Numbered from the stretch's first letter, positions 16,399 through 25,357 are shown. The stretch: DNA of 64,000 nt from VRUE01 sp036271315 (GCA_036271315.1 DATBAV010000044.1:46673-110672), one strand, 5' to 3'. Numbers and translations: made by a program. The notes: generated from the sequence alone by a model not told the origin.

Positions 16399-17247
16399 TC
16401 AGTCGAGCGGCGCTCTCAGCGTCGCGAGCAGATCGCTTGCGAGCGCCGAGACGGAGGCGGCGACGATATCTGGCTCACCGACGCCCTCCTCGGCTCGTCC
16501 AGCCATGAGCGAGCCGACGGAGTCCGGCCCCGCGGCAAAGAGCTCCGCCAGGTAGGCGAGCGCCTGCTCCGTCACGGCGGAGCTGATTTCGTCTCCCAGC
16601 AGCCGCGATATCGCCTCCGAAAGAATCTCGGTATCTACCGCGACCAGGAGGCGGTAGACATCGTGAGCGTCCTTGTCGCGCAGGCGCGCGCTTTCGCGCT
16701 CGCTTCGCTCGCCGATCTTGTGAAGCTTGGCTACCAGGAGTGCTCCCGGTCCCGCGACGCGGATCGTGAAAAGGCGATCGTCCAGGGGATCGAACGATCT
16801 AATCTCTCGATCCGCGTTATCGACGACCGATCCCTCTAGCCCGGTCGCTCGGCGCATCGCTCCGTTGTCGTGCGGGGGGATCCGGGCGCCGCGGCGGTTC
16901 GAGGCACTCGGTCCGGCCATCGCCTCGGGCACCATCAGGTCGACCGGTATCCCGTCCGGGCTGATCCAGGTCCCTGGCTGGGGATTTTCCAAATCCTTGT
17001 GGAATCCAGCTGCTTCGATTGCCGCCTCGATCAGCGGATCCTCGTGGAGCTTCGTTCGGTCGATGCCGATGTCGGCGTCCTTGGTTTCCTCTGGGATGGC
17101 CACCTCCACGTCCCCGGTGTGAAGGTAGAGAGCTTGGGCGCCGATCAGGACGAGGGCGCCGAGCTGGTCGTGGAGAGCATCGAGAGCGTCGAGAAGCGCT
17201 TGCCGGGTACGGACCCGCAGGTCGTCAGTGTCGCCAGATTGATTCAT
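16399..17247 (-). CDS. AbiEii-like nucleotidyltransferase (putative type IV toxin)
   Basis: 282 residues from ATG 17247, which overlaps the upstream gene's stop by 23 nt. The N-terminal nucleotidyltransferase core reads LVLIGAQALYLHTG then TKDADIGID (about residues 33-63), matching the G-x-A-L ... T-x-D-x-D pattern of AbiEii/MenA proteins. A central ALLVAKLHKIGER and a downstream helical region follow, as in that family. Paired with the regulator upstream it forms a probable type IV toxin-antitoxin operon in which the toxin modifies tRNA and blocks translation. Activity is inferred from family and context only. Confidence 0.7.
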   Translation of the reverse strand: MNQSGDTDDLRVRTRQALLDALDALHDQLGALVLIGAQALYLHTGDVEVAIPEETKDADIGIDRTKLHEDPLIEAAIEAAGFHKDLENPQPGTWISPDGIPVDLMVPEAMAGPSASNRRGARIPPHDNGAMRRATGLEGSVVDNADREIRSFDPLDDRLFTIRVAGPGALLVAKLHKIGERSERESARLRDKDAHDVYRLLVAVDTEILSEAISRLLGDEISSAVTEQALAYLAELFAAGPDSVGSLMAGRAEEGVGEPDIVAASVSALASDLLATLRAPLD

Positions 17248-18325
17248 TGCTCTGCATCCAATCAAGAAGGGCATCGGCCTCATTGGGCGATCGGCCCGGC
17301 CCGTTAAGCAGGTCGGCGGCGATCTGGCTGGGCGCAGCGACTCGCAGGCCGTCGTGGTTCGTCGATCTCGTAAAGACCACCTCGTCGGAAGGCCGGATGA
17401 GCAGCACGTTCGCCCCTGTCTCAACCGGCCTGAGTCCAAGCCGGTCGGCAAGCTCCGCGGGCCGCTCCGCATAGATCAGGGCCAGGCGGGTTTGGGCGTA
17501 CTTTTCGAAAAAGGCAGCGGCGCCGGAACCGGTCAGGACATAGCGGCCATCCGGCTCGGTCATCCTCAGGTTTTTGATCGCCGCTTCAACCCCCCGGGGC
17601 TCGAGCATTCGCACTGGGCCCTCCTGCAGGTCCAGCTCGTAGTCCTCGGCCCAACGCTCGAGGGTCGTTCTCCAATCGACGCGGGTGATCGGGCCCCGCT
17701 TACGCCGCTCGAGCAGGCCTTCGCGCTCGAGGAACTCAACTACCCGATATCCGGCCCCGGTCGAAACGTCGCTGCGCTTGACCAGCTCCGGCACGGTCAT
17801 CGGCGGTGCGAAATCGACCAAGCCACGCACCACGCGCGCGGCTATCGAGCCCCTGAAGCTGTCCCGCGGTCGGCCCGGGCCTCGCCACGGATCGCGGATC
17901 GCACCCACGTCGCGCAGGAAGAGCGCGGGTTTGGACAGCGTCAGGAGGAGGTTGCCCGTTGCGTCTGCATAGGCCAGCCCCTCTGCGGCAAGCTGCTCTC
18001 GGACCCTTGCATTGAGGTAGCGCGCGATCACCATCAGCGCCCCAGGGGCGGGGGGCTCACTGGGCAGGTCGCGGACAAGAGCATTGACCGCCTGGACGTC
18101 CCGTGTCTCGAAGGTTCGCTTGATCTGCATGGCGACCCTGCTTGTCTCGCCGCCTGGGGCTTTGATGCGGACCATCGCGTCGGCGTCGAGGTCATGGGCT
18201 CCCGGCCAGCTTTCGAGCAGTTCCGCGGTCCAGTCGCTGGGCAGGTGCGAACGAATGGCGTCCACGGCCACCATCGTCATCTCCTCCAGTGTGGGAGGGG
18301 AGAGAAGCGCTTTTTGCTCATTCAT
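17225..18325 (-). CDS. AbiEi-like antitoxin/transcriptional regulator
   Basis: 366 residues. The middle part has a winged-helix region at about residues 175-215 (MTVPELVKRSDVSTGAGYRV then LEREGLLERRKRG). The N-terminal third (RVAMQIKRTFETRDVQAVNA, ALMVIARYLNARVREQL) resembles a restriction-endonuclease-like fold. In AbiE systems the first gene encodes a DNA-binding antitoxin that represses its own operon through inverted repeats. A 20-bp palindrome lies directly at this gene's start codon, which matches that model. Family naming is by architecture and gene order, so moderate confidence. Confidence 0.65.
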   Translation of the reverse strand: MNEQKALLSPPTLEEMTMVAVDAIRSHLPSDWTAELLESWPGAHDLDADAMVRIKAPGGETSRVAMQIKRTFETRDVQAVNALVRDLPSEPPAPGALMVIARYLNARVREQLAAEGLAYADATGNLLLTLSKPALFLRDVGAIRDPWRGPGRPRDSFRGSIAARVVRGLVDFAPPMTVPELVKRSDVSTGAGYRVVEFLEREGLLERRKRGPITRVDWRTTLERWAEDYELDLQEGPVRMLEPRGVEAAIKNLRMTEPDGRYVLTGSGAAAFFEKYAQTRLALIYAERPAELADRLGLRPVETGANVLLIRPSDEVVFTRSTNHDGLRVAAPSQIAADLLNGPGRSPNEADALLDWMQSNESIWRH

Positions 18326-18375
18326 TCCGAAATAAAGCTAGTTCCGCTGCCGGATGAACTAGCTCATATTCGGAA
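18325..18375. promoter_or_regulatory. Long inverted-repeat operator of the AbiE-like operon
   Basis: Arms of 20 nt at 18325-18344 and 18356-18375 match in 16 of 20 positions, with conserved cores TTCCGAA and AGCTAGTTC and an 11-nt centre. The palindrome touches the start codon of the regulator gene. A separate perfect 12-bp palindrome CTGCAATTGCAG lies at 18383-18394. Confidence 0.75.
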
Positions 18376-18425
18376 CACGCAACTGCAATTGCAGAATCTC
18401 CAGCGTCGCTATCCGGCGGGGCTGC

Positions 18426-18959
18426 TCAGCCCGCGCCGCCGGCCATGGGCGGGGCGGTGGGGTCCGAGCCCTCTTCGCCCAAGCTCTCCCGCGCGATGTA
18501 GTCCTCGGCCAGCAGCAGGTTCTCGCTGGAGCGTTCGACCACATTGAGCAGGTCGCCCATCAGCGCAACCTCCTCTACCTGCTCCTTCACGAACCACTGG
18601 AGGAACTGCTCTGCTCGGTAGTCCTTGATCTCGCGCGCCAGCTCGAAGAGAGCGAAGATCTCATCGCTGACCCGCTTCTCCTGCTCCAGGGCGGCCTTCA
18701 CGGGGGCGACGCCGTCGGCAAAGCTCGTCTGCTGCGAGTTGATGTCGGGAATATGGACCTCCTCGCCGACATCGAGCAGGTACTGGACCATCATCATCGC
18801 GTGCTCCCGCTCCTCCAGCGCCTGCCGGTAGAAGAAGGCGGCCAGCCGAGGAAGCGTTTCAACGTCGTAGTACACGGCGCAGCCCACGTACTGCTGCGAA
18901 GCCGCGAACTCGTTCGCGATCTGCTCGTTCAGCGCGTCGGCAAAGCTTTTCTCGGCCAT
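18426..18959 (-). CDS. Ferritin (bacterial non-haem type)
   Basis: 177 residues, the usual length. Ferroxidase-centre ligands fall at classical FtnA positions: Glu17 (NEFAASQQY), Glu50 and His53 (EEREHA), Glu94 (LEQEKR), and Gln127/Glu130 (KEQVEEV). It therefore should oxidise Fe(II) and store iron as a 24-mer in the cytoplasm. The C-terminal tail is Gly/Pro/Ala-rich. It stands alone, co-directional with the AbiE-like operon, with no visible iron-box I could identify. Confidence 0.92.
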   Translation of the reverse strand: MAEKSFADALNEQIANEFAASQQYVGCAVYYDVETLPRLAAFFYRQALEEREHAMMMVQYLLDVGEEVHIPDINSQQTSFADGVAPVKAALEQEKRVSDEIFALFELAREIKDYRAEQFLQWFVKEQVEEVALMGDLLNVVERSSENLLLAEDYIARESLGEEGSDPTAPPMAGGAG

Positions 18960-19048
18960 CTCTTCTCCTTGCTCGGCGGGGCGGGTTTCCGCAACGTAGC
19001 CGAAACCGGAAGTTCGGCTGGCCGAAGCGGCGCTGAGGCCGCCCTAAG

Positions 19049-20110
19049 TCAGCTTTCCCAGCGAAAGCCCGCAGCGGAGAGCCGCGGGTCGAGCGGGCTG
19101 GTCGGCAGTCCCGGGGGTGGCTCGGCTTCGTTGTAGGGCCGCGGAGCCGTGTCGTTGGGGGTGTCGGGGTGGAATAGCGAGGCGAGGACTTGGATCTGGC
19201 CGCGGCCGACGCCGAGCTCCCATTGGCCGCCGCCGTAGGCGCCGATGCCGTGCTCGGCGCAGTAGTCGTAGGTGGCGCAGAGCGCCTGCAGGCCGCCGAC
19301 GCGCGAGGGCTTGATGTTGACCATCTTCGGGGCCCAGGGCAGCGCCTCGATGTCGGCGATCGAGTGGATCGGCGCGTCCCAGGTGAGGCGGTCGCGGACC
19401 GGCTCGAGGATCGGCCGCGTCTCGTCGTTGACGTCGGGATCCTCCAGCCAGGCGTCGGGGAAGGCCTCGATCAGCTTGGCGTAGAGCACGGGATCGGTCT
19501 CGACGTCGACGACGGTTCCTTTGTACTGACCCTTGAGGTCCAGCGAGTCGACCGCACCGGTCTCAACCAGCTCGGCGATCAGCTCATCGGTCCAGTCATT
19601 GGTCGGGTCGAGCTTGAAGCGCAGGGTGGGGTAGCGGTCGAGCTTCGCCCGCAGGGTGTCGATCGTCGAGGGCTTGTCCTCGCCTGGCGAGAGCCGCATC
19701 GAGGCGACGAAGTTGACCGGTCGCGGCTCGCGGCCGAGAACCTCGCCCATGCCCTTGCCCGCCTGGCGCAGGGCCAGGTCGAGCGCGGCCGACTCGAAGG
19801 CCCATCGGCGGTAGAGCCGCGAGACGTCGCGCTGCGGCTCGGCCGGGAAGGGGTCGAGGTCGCCCATCAGCTCGCAGAACTCGCCGAGGGTTGCGTAACC
19901 GGTCAGGTCCAGCGTCGGGCCGGCGTCCTGCAAGGCGATGTGGTCGACGGCGTCGTAGGTGACGTCCTCGCCTAGGCCGTCCTCCCCGGCGCCCCAGAGG
20001 TGGATGACGGTGCAGAGGCGTTCGAAGCCTGGGGTTTGGAACTCCAGGGGCTGGAGCTCGTAGCCCTCGATCTCCAGGGGGAGGTTCGCGAGGGCGTCGA
20101 AGGTAGGCAC
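19049..20110 (-). CDS. Enolase-superfamily enzyme (mandelate racemase/muconate-lactonizing type)
   Basis: 353 residues. An N-terminal capping domain is followed by a barrel. LRFKLDPTNDW (Lys on strand 2), DSLDLKGQYKGT, AWLEDPDV (metal Glu), and MVNIKPSRVGG with a C-terminal GIGAYGGGQWELGVGRGQIQ follow the enolase fold. The ligand series is D...E/D...K with the KPSRVGG signature seen in MLE-like members. Reaction unknown: it could be a dipeptide epimerase, lactonizing enzyme or acid-sugar dehydratase. Divergent from the FAD oxidase gene across a 103-bp palindrome. Confidence 0.75.
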   Translation of the reverse strand: MPTFDALANLPLEIEGYELQPLEFQTPGFERLCTVIHLWGAGEDGLGEDVTYDAVDHIALQDAGPTLDLTGYATLGEFCELMGDLDPFPAEPQRDVSRLYRRWAFESAALDLALRQAGKGMGEVLGREPRPVNFVASMRLSPGEDKPSTIDTLRAKLDRYPTLRFKLDPTNDWTDELIAELVETGAVDSLDLKGQYKGTVVDVETDPVLYAKLIEAFPDAWLEDPDVNDETRPILEPVRDRLTWDAPIHSIADIEALPWAPKMVNIKPSRVGGLQALCATYDYCAEHGIGAYGGGQWELGVGRGQIQVLASLFHPDTPNDTAPRPYNEAEPPPGLPTSPLDPRLSAAGFRWES

Positions 20111-20124
20111 GCGCGGAGTGTAGG

Positions 20125-20227
20125 GGAGGCAATAGTGCCCCTCCCCTGGAGGCCGTCGCGCAGCAGATCGTTGGTGGCGCTTCGAGCGTGTTCTCGGAGC
20201 CTCCCGGGGAGGGGCACTATTGCCTCC
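20125..20227. repeat. 103-bp palindrome between divergent genes (element A)
   Basis: Arms 20125-20153 and 20199-20227 match in 28 of 29 positions around a 45-nt centre. The inner arm reads TGCCCCTCCCC, a core shared with elements at 21.6 and 37.7 kb. It lies between two divergent start codons, so it cannot be a terminator for either gene. Confidence 0.9.
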
Positions 20228-20243
20228 TGCGACACTGCCCTCC

Positions 20244-21641
20244 GTGAAGCACGACGCTCACGGGTACTGGCTCGGGGAGGCTCCGAAGGTCGAGATTGCG
20301 CCGGAGTTGGTTGGGGACCGAGATGCCGATGTCGTCGTTGTTGGCGGTGGCTACACCGGGATGTGGGCGGCTTGGCACGTCAAGCAGCTGGAGCCCGAGG
20401 CGTCGGTGGTTTTGCTGGAGGCCGATAGGTGTGGGTACGGCCCCAGTGGGCGGAATGGGGGGTTCTGCAACCTGATGTGGTTTTCGCTGCCGAACATGCG
20501 GCAGCGCTGGGGGGACGTCGAGGCGCTGAAGGTGGCTCGGGCGGCTGAAGAGGCGGCGGTTGGGATTGGGGAGTTCTGTGAGGGGGAGGGGGTCGATGCC
20601 TGGTACCGGCATGGGGGGTACATGCAGGTCTCGACCGCCGAGGCGCACGACCATGTCTGGGGCGATGCTTTGGCGGCTTGCCGAGAGCTTGGTGTGGACG
20701 ACGCGTTCGAAGCACTGACGCCGGGGCAGGTGGCGGAGCGCTGCGCTTCGCCGGCATTTCGGGGCGGGGTCTTTTATCCGCGGGCCGCGACCGTGCAGCC
20801 GGCGCGGTTGGCATTCGGGCTGCGTGAGCGACTGCGGGAGCGTGGGGTTGAGATTTGTGAGCACTCGCCGGTGCGGCGACTAGAGGGCTCTTGGGCCGGA
20901 GTCGAGGCGCACACCACTTCTGGGGTCGTGCGTGCCCGGAGGGCTGTGCTGGCGATGGGGTCGGCGGCCAAGGCGGCGGGCGGGCCCTTCCAGGGGCGCC
21001 TCTCGGTCGCCTCTTCGCACATCGTCCTCACCGAGCCGGTGCCGGAGCTGCTGGAGCAGGTCGGCTGGACCGGCGGCGAGTGCATCACCGACAGCCGGGC
21101 CCTGATCAATTACTTCCGCACCACACCGGACGGCCGCATCGCCTTCGGCTGGGGAGGCGGCCACATCGCGATGGGCGCCCGCCTCGGTGGCCGCTCCGAG
21201 CTGGACCCCGAGGTAATCGCCCAAACCGCCGCCCACCTCTGGGAGTACTTCCCCGGCCTCGAGGGCAAGGCAATCACCCACGCCTGGGGCGGCCCAATCG
21301 ACGCTTCTCCAACCCACCTCCCCCTCGTCCTCCCCCTGCAAGGCAACCGCGCCTTTGCCGCCGCTGGCTACACCGGCAACGGCGTAGGCCCCTCCCACAT
21401 GGTCGGCCGCACCCTCGCCTCTCTGGCCCTAGACCGCCGCGACGACCATTCGCGCCTCGCCTTTGTAGACCCTTCACCCCCTCGCGTCCCGCCGGAGCCC
21501 TTCCACTGGCTAGGAGGAGAGGCGATCCGAGCCGGCATCCAACGCAAGGAGCAAGCCGAGCTTTCTGACCACAGGCCCGACCCGATCTCGTCCCTCATCG
21601 CACGGATCCCCCAGCTGATCGGCTTCCACATCGGCAGGTAG
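20244..21641 (+). CDS. FAD-dependent amine/amino-acid oxidoreductase (DAO family, PuuB-like)
   Basis: 465 residues from GTG 20244. A TTG at 20220 would extend it into the palindrome arm. The Rossmann motif ADVVVVGGGYTGMWAAWHV, then VVLLEADRCGYGPSGRNGGF, is characteristic of gamma-glutamylputrescine oxidase/glycine-oxidase-like DAO proteins. The C-terminal AAAGYTGNGVGPSHMVGRTLA is the second FAD contact. The family oxidises a C-N bond using FAD and O2. Proximity to an APC permease, class III aminotransferase and semialdehyde dehydrogenase suggests a polyamine-derived substrate, but that is inference. Confidence 0.82.
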   Translation: MKHDAHGYWLGEAPKVEIAPELVGDRDADVVVVGGGYTGMWAAWHVKQLEPEASVVLLEADRCGYGPSGRNGGFCNLMWFSLPNMRQRWGDVEALKVARAAEEAAVGIGEFCEGEGVDAWYRHGGYMQVSTAEAHDHVWGDALAACRELGVDDAFEALTPGQVAERCASPAFRGGVFYPRAATVQPARLAFGLRERLRERGVEICEHSPVRRLEGSWAGVEAHTTSGVVRARRAVLAMGSAAKAAGGPFQGRLSVASSHIVLTEPVPELLEQVGWTGGECITDSRALINYFRTTPDGRIAFGWGGGHIAMGARLGGRSELDPEVIAQTAAHLWEYFPGLEGKAITHAWGGPIDASPTHLPLVLPLQGNRAFAAAGYTGNGVGPSHMVGRTLASLALDRRDDHSRLAFVDPSPPRVPPEPFHWLGGEAIRAGIQRKEQAELSDHRPDPISSLIARIPQLIGFHIGR

Positions 21642-21747
21642 AGGGCAGGTGGTGCCCCTCTCCAGAAGGCTTCGGTGAAACGCACCGAAGCACCGCAAAC
21701 GACTCAGCTGCGCGACGGCCTTATGGAGAGGGGCACCACCTGCCCTC
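21641..21747. repeat. 107-bp palindrome between convergent genes (element B)
   Basis: Arms 21641-21670 and 21718-21747 match in 29 of 30 positions. The centre contains a second hairpin CTTCGGTG-AAACG-CACCGAAG. The inner arm GGTGCCCCTCTCC resembles elements A and C. It begins at the stop of the FAD oxidase and ends 5 bp before the Usp stop, so it may also act as a bidirectional terminator. Confidence 0.9.
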
Positions 21748-21751
21748 TCTC

Positions 21752-22171
21752 CTATCGCTGCGCAGGTACGACCAGCACCGGCCGCTCCGCCAAATGCAGC
21801 AATTTGTTCGGCGTCGACCCGAGGATCATCCCCTTGAGCGGCGGATCCCCATAGCTACCCACGACGATCATCCGCGCGTCCCGTTTCTCGGCCACGTCGA
21901 CAAGCGCCTCCGAAGCCTTCTTGGCGACCAGCTCGACCTCGACCGCAGCTCCGGCGGCCTCGGCCTGGTGCTTTGCCTCGGCCAGCACCTTGGTGCCGCG
22001 CTCGGCGATTGCGTCCTCGTGTTCGGCGATCTCGCCGCCCCAAAGCCCTGGCGGCGAGTAACCGAAAACGACCACGACCTCGTCGCCCAGGGACTTCGCC
22101 GTCCGCAGTCCCTCATCGAGCGCCGCGCGGCTGCAATCGGAGCCGTCGTAGCCGACCACAATCTGGCTCAT
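21752..22171 (-). CDS. Universal stress protein (UspA family)
   Basis: 139 residues, a single Usp domain. It begins MSQIVVGYDGSDCSRAALDE, the usual first strand and Asp. Near the end, IVVGSYGDPPLKGMILGSTP then VLVVP carries the G-x2-G-x9-G-S/T ATP-binding signature. It starts one base after the permease gene's stop on the same strand, so it is probably cotranscribed with the permease. Usp proteins paired with APC transporters are common and may gate transport or sense ATP. Confidence 0.92.
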   Translation of the reverse strand: MSQIVVGYDGSDCSRAALDEGLRTAKSLGDEVVVVFGYSPPGLWGGEIAEHEDAIAERGTKVLAEAKHQAEAAGAAVEVELVAKKASEALVDVAEKRDARMIVVGSYGDPPLKGMILGSTPNKLLHLAERPVLVVPAQR

Positions 22172-22172
22172 C

Positions 22173-23732
22173 TCAGTCTCCCTTCCCGTCGCCGGCGGCT
22201 ATCGGCACCGGCTCCAGCTCGGCTTCGCCCTCGAGGAACCCGGCGGGTACGACTTCGGGTCGGCGCTTGAAGAACTCTGGCACCTTGCGCCACTGTACGA
22301 CCATCAAGAGCACCCCAAGGACGAGGAAGAAGGCCGCGATCAGCAGCGGTGGACCGACGCCAAACCAGGAGTTGCCGGATTCGGAGTTGGCGGGGTCGGC
22401 GAGTTCGATCCCGTTCTTGATCAGTAGGTAGAAGAGGATCACGCCGCCGAGGGTCGGCCCGACCCCGATGAAAAAGAAGTTCTTGATGCTGCGGGTCAGC
22501 TCACGCCGGTAGTAGACCGTGCAGGCGAAGCCGGTGAGGCCGATATAGAAGGCGATCATCAGGCCTAGCGCCGCCAGCGAGTCGAAGAGGATGTCTTCGC
22601 TGACCAGGGTCAAGCCGACGTACCAGACGATCGAGGCGACGCCCATCCAGATAGTCGAGATGTGCGGTGTGAGGAAGCGCGGGTGGACCTTGCCGAGGCT
22701 CTTCGGCAGTGCGTTGGCACGCGCCATCGAGAGCGTTGTTCGCGCCGTCGGCAGGATCGTCGTCTGGGTCGATGCCGCCGCCGAGGAGAGCACGGCGATG
22801 ATCAGGATCTTGTCCAGGGGCGAGCCGAAGACTTCGGTGCCAAGGGCGCTGAGCACGTCTTCTTGGTTGGCGACGAGGTGGTCGACCCCGGCGTAGGCCT
22901 GGGCGGCGACGGCGACGACGATGTAGATGCCGAGCAGGATCAGGGTGCTGATCACGGTTGCCCGCCCAGGGGCCTCGCCCGGGTCTTCGGTCTCCTCGTT
23001 GACGGTCGCGGTCGTGTCCCAGCCCCAGTAGATGAAGACGGCAAGCAGCATCCCGGCGGAGATCTCGCTGGGGCTGAGGCTGAAGGGGTTGATCCAGGAG
23101 AAGCTGGGGTGGATCGCCGCCGGTCCGGCGCTGCCGGAGTAGACCTTGATCAGCGCGACCACGGCGAATGCCGCCAGGGTGACGATCTCGGCCGCCAGCA
23201 GGCCGACCTGGGTGCGGGCCGAGAGCTCGATCCCGATCAAGACGATCGCAGTCATGATCACGATCCAGATCACGCCGACGGCGGTCACCGCCGCGGTCGA
23301 TTCGGCTGCGGCGGTCCAGCCGACGAGCTCGAAGGTGTAGAGGCCGGCGATCTGGGCCAGGTTGGCCATCACGATCACGTCGGCGACGACGATCGTCCAA
23401 CCGGCGATCCAGCCCAGCTGCGGACCCATCGCCTTGGTCACCCAGGAGAAGCTGGTGCCGCAGTCCGGGTCGGCCTTGTTCATGTAGTAGTAGCCGGCAG
23501 CGACGAGGAACATCGGGATGAAGCTGATCAGCAGCACGGCCGGCGACTGCAGGGCCACGGCGGCGGCGATGAAGCCGAGCGTGGCGGCGAGGCTGTAGCC
23601 CGGCGCGGTTGAGGCGACTCCGATGACGACGCTGGAGACGAAGCCGATCGCGTTCTTCTTCAGCCCCTTGTCGCCGCTGCTGGGGACCGGCGCGGTGCGC
23701 ACTTCGGTCGGGGGGACCACAGAGCTCTCCAT
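22173..23732 (-). CDS. APC-superfamily amino acid/polyamine permease
   Basis: 519 residues from ATG 23732, preceded by a strong AAGGAGAGGG; the upstream extension to 23810 lacks a ribosome site. Twelve or more hydrophobic helices. FVSSVVIGVASTAPGYSLAA is the APC helix-1 unwound substrate site (G-x-x-S/T-x-x-P). FIYWGWDTTATVNEETEDPG resembles helix-6/loop motifs of this superfamily. It imports an amino acid or polyamine, probably the substrate of the neighbouring catabolic enzymes. Divergent from the aminotransferase, sharing a 219-bp promoter region. Confidence 0.88.
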   Translation of the reverse strand: MESSVVPPTEVRTAPVPSSGDKGLKKNAIGFVSSVVIGVASTAPGYSLAATLGFIAAAVALQSPAVLLISFIPMFLVAAGYYYMNKADPDCGTSFSWVTKAMGPQLGWIAGWTIVVADVIVMANLAQIAGLYTFELVGWTAAAESTAAVTAVGVIWIVIMTAIVLIGIELSARTQVGLLAAEIVTLAAFAVVALIKVYSGSAGPAAIHPSFSWINPFSLSPSEISAGMLLAVFIYWGWDTTATVNEETEDPGEAPGRATVISTLILLGIYIVVAVAAQAYAGVDHLVANQEDVLSALGTEVFGSPLDKILIIAVLSSAAASTQTTILPTARTTLSMARANALPKSLGKVHPRFLTPHISTIWMGVASIVWYVGLTLVSEDILFDSLAALGLMIAFYIGLTGFACTVYYRRELTRSIKNFFFIGVGPTLGGVILFYLLIKNGIELADPANSESGNSWFGVGPPLLIAAFFLVLGVLLMVVQWRKVPEFFKRRPEVVPAGFLEGEAELEPVPIAAGDGKGD

Positions 23733-23814
23733 TCCCTCTCCTTCCGTCGATCCGCCGCTCACTGTGCGCGACGACCGCTTCAAGGTAGGCCTGCCAGCCG
23801 ATTTGCACAAGTTG

Positions 23815-23832
23815 CAAATGTCCCAAATGTCC
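23815..23832. promoter_or_regulatory. Tandem CAAATGTCC repeats in the permease/aminotransferase divergent promoter
   Basis: Two adjacent 9-bp copies of CAAATGTCC, followed by direct repeats of TTGTAC (around 23841-23855). This AT-richer gap separates the permease from the aminotransferase-PucR operon, so the repeats could be regulator sites. No direct evidence links them to the PucR protein. Confidence 0.4.
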
Positions 23833-23951
23833 GACTAGTACTTGTACGCTTTGTACAGGTCATTTGCTAGGACTCTCCCAAGCGAACATTGCAAGTGCGC
23901 TATACCAGTTCTAGCGTTATCCATATCGTCGTAGCATGAGAGGAGACTGAC

Positions 23952-25349
23952 ATGGCCGTTGTGTCGCGACCGGGTTCCGCCCCGGATTCGGCAGCGGACT
24001 CAGGCCTGCAGGAGATGGCCCGCCGCCACCTCTGGATGCACTTCTCGCGGATGGGCTCCTACAGCGCCGATCACGAGATCCCGATCATCGAACGCGCCGA
24101 GGGCTGTTACGTCTACGACGATCACGGCAAGCGCTACCTCGACGGCCTCTCCGGGCTCTTCTGCGTCAACGCCGGCCACGGCCGCACCGAGATCGGCGAA
24201 GCGGCGGCTCGCCAGGTCGAGGAACTCGACTTCTACACGCTCTGGAGCTACGCCCACCCGCGCGCGATCGAACTCGCCACTCGCCTCGCCGGCCTCGCCC
24301 CCGGCGACCTCAACCGAGTCTTCTTCACCTCGGGCGGTTCGGAGTCGGTCGAGTCGGCGCTGAAGCTCTCGCGCAACTACCACCGGGCGCTCGGCAAAGG
24401 CCAGAAGCACAAGGTGATCGCCCGCGAGATCGCCTACCACGGCACCTCGCTCGGCGCCCTCTCCGCCACCGGCATCACCGAGCTGCGCTCCCAGTTCGAG
24501 CCGCTCGCCCCGGGTGGTTGTCACGTGCCCAACACCAATCTCTACCGCTGGCCCGAAGACCGCCACCCACTCTGGGCGGCGACGGCGATCGAGGAGCGGA
24601 TCCAGTTCGAGGGACCGGACACGGTTGCCGCGGTGATCCTCGAGCCGGTTCAGAACGCCGGCGGCTGCTTCGTCCCGCCCGAGGGCTACTTCGAGCGCGT
24701 GCGCGAGATCTGCGACCGCTACGACGTGCTGCTGATCTCCGACGAGGTGATCTGCGCCTGGGGCCGGCTTGGCCACTACTTCGGCTGCGAACGTTTCGGC
24801 TACGTGCCGGACATCATCACCGTGGCAAAGGGGCTCACCTCCGCCTACGCGCCGATGGGCGCGCTGATCGCCTCCGACGCCGTCGCCGCCCCCTTCATGG
24901 AGGGCGACGCTTCCTTCTCGCACGGTTTCACCTTCGCCGGCCATCCGCTCGCCTCGGCGATGGCGATGGCCAACCTCGACATCTTCGAGCGCGAGGACCT
25001 CTGCGGGCACGTGCTGGCCAAGGAGGACGAGTTCCGCCAGATGCTGGAGTCGCTGCGCGACCTGCCGATCGTCGGCGACGTGCGCGGCGCCGGCTACTTC
25101 CACGCGATCGAGATGGTCAAGGACCGCGAGACCAAGGAGAGCTTCAACGACGAGGAGTCCGAGTACCTGCTGCGCGGATTCCTCTCCGGCGAGCTTTACA
25201 AGCGCGGGCTGATCTGCCGCGCCGACGATCGCGGCGACCCGGTGATCCAGCTGGCGCCGCCGCTGATCGCCGACACCGAGCAGTTCGAAGAGATCCACGA
25301 CGTCCTGCGCGGCGTGCTGACCGAGGCCTGGGAGCGGGTCCAGCGATAG
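23952..25349 (+). CDS. Class III PLP aminotransferase (omega-amino acid/diamine:pyruvate type)
   Basis: 465 residues, start preceded by GAGGAGA. PLP-site residues are Asp264 (LLISDEVICAWGR) and Lys293 (TVAKGLTSAYAPMGA). SGGSESVESALK and AYHGTSLGALSATG are the phosphate-binding and family motifs. Sequence style fits the omega-transaminase group (putrescine, beta-alanine or GABA with pyruvate). A downstream alanine dehydrogenase would regenerate pyruvate, and an aldehyde dehydrogenase would oxidise the semialdehyde product. Substrate is inferred from context. Confidence 0.9.
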   Translation: MAVVSRPGSAPDSAADSGLQEMARRHLWMHFSRMGSYSADHEIPIIERAEGCYVYDDHGKRYLDGLSGLFCVNAGHGRTEIGEAAARQVEELDFYTLWSYAHPRAIELATRLAGLAPGDLNRVFFTSGGSESVESALKLSRNYHRALGKGQKHKVIAREIAYHGTSLGALSATGITELRSQFEPLAPGGCHVPNTNLYRWPEDRHPLWAATAIEERIQFEGPDTVAAVILEPVQNAGGCFVPPEGYFERVREICDRYDVLLISDEVICAWGRLGHYFGCERFGYVPDIITVAKGLTSAYAPMGALIASDAVAAPFMEGDASFSHGFTFAGHPLASAMAMANLDIFEREDLCGHVLAKEDEFRQMLESLRDLPIVGDVRGAGYFHAIEMVKDRETKESFNDEESEYLLRGFLSGELYKRGLICRADDRGDPVIQLAPPLIADTEQFEEIHDVLRGVLTEAWERVQR

Positions 25350-25357
25350 GCGGTCGG

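Noticed and set aside
24518..25357. Long upstream extension of the PucR regulator frame through the aminotransferase gene
   Set aside because: The extension is Arg/Pro/Gly-rich shadow sequence in another frame; the regulator domain begins at GTG 25358.
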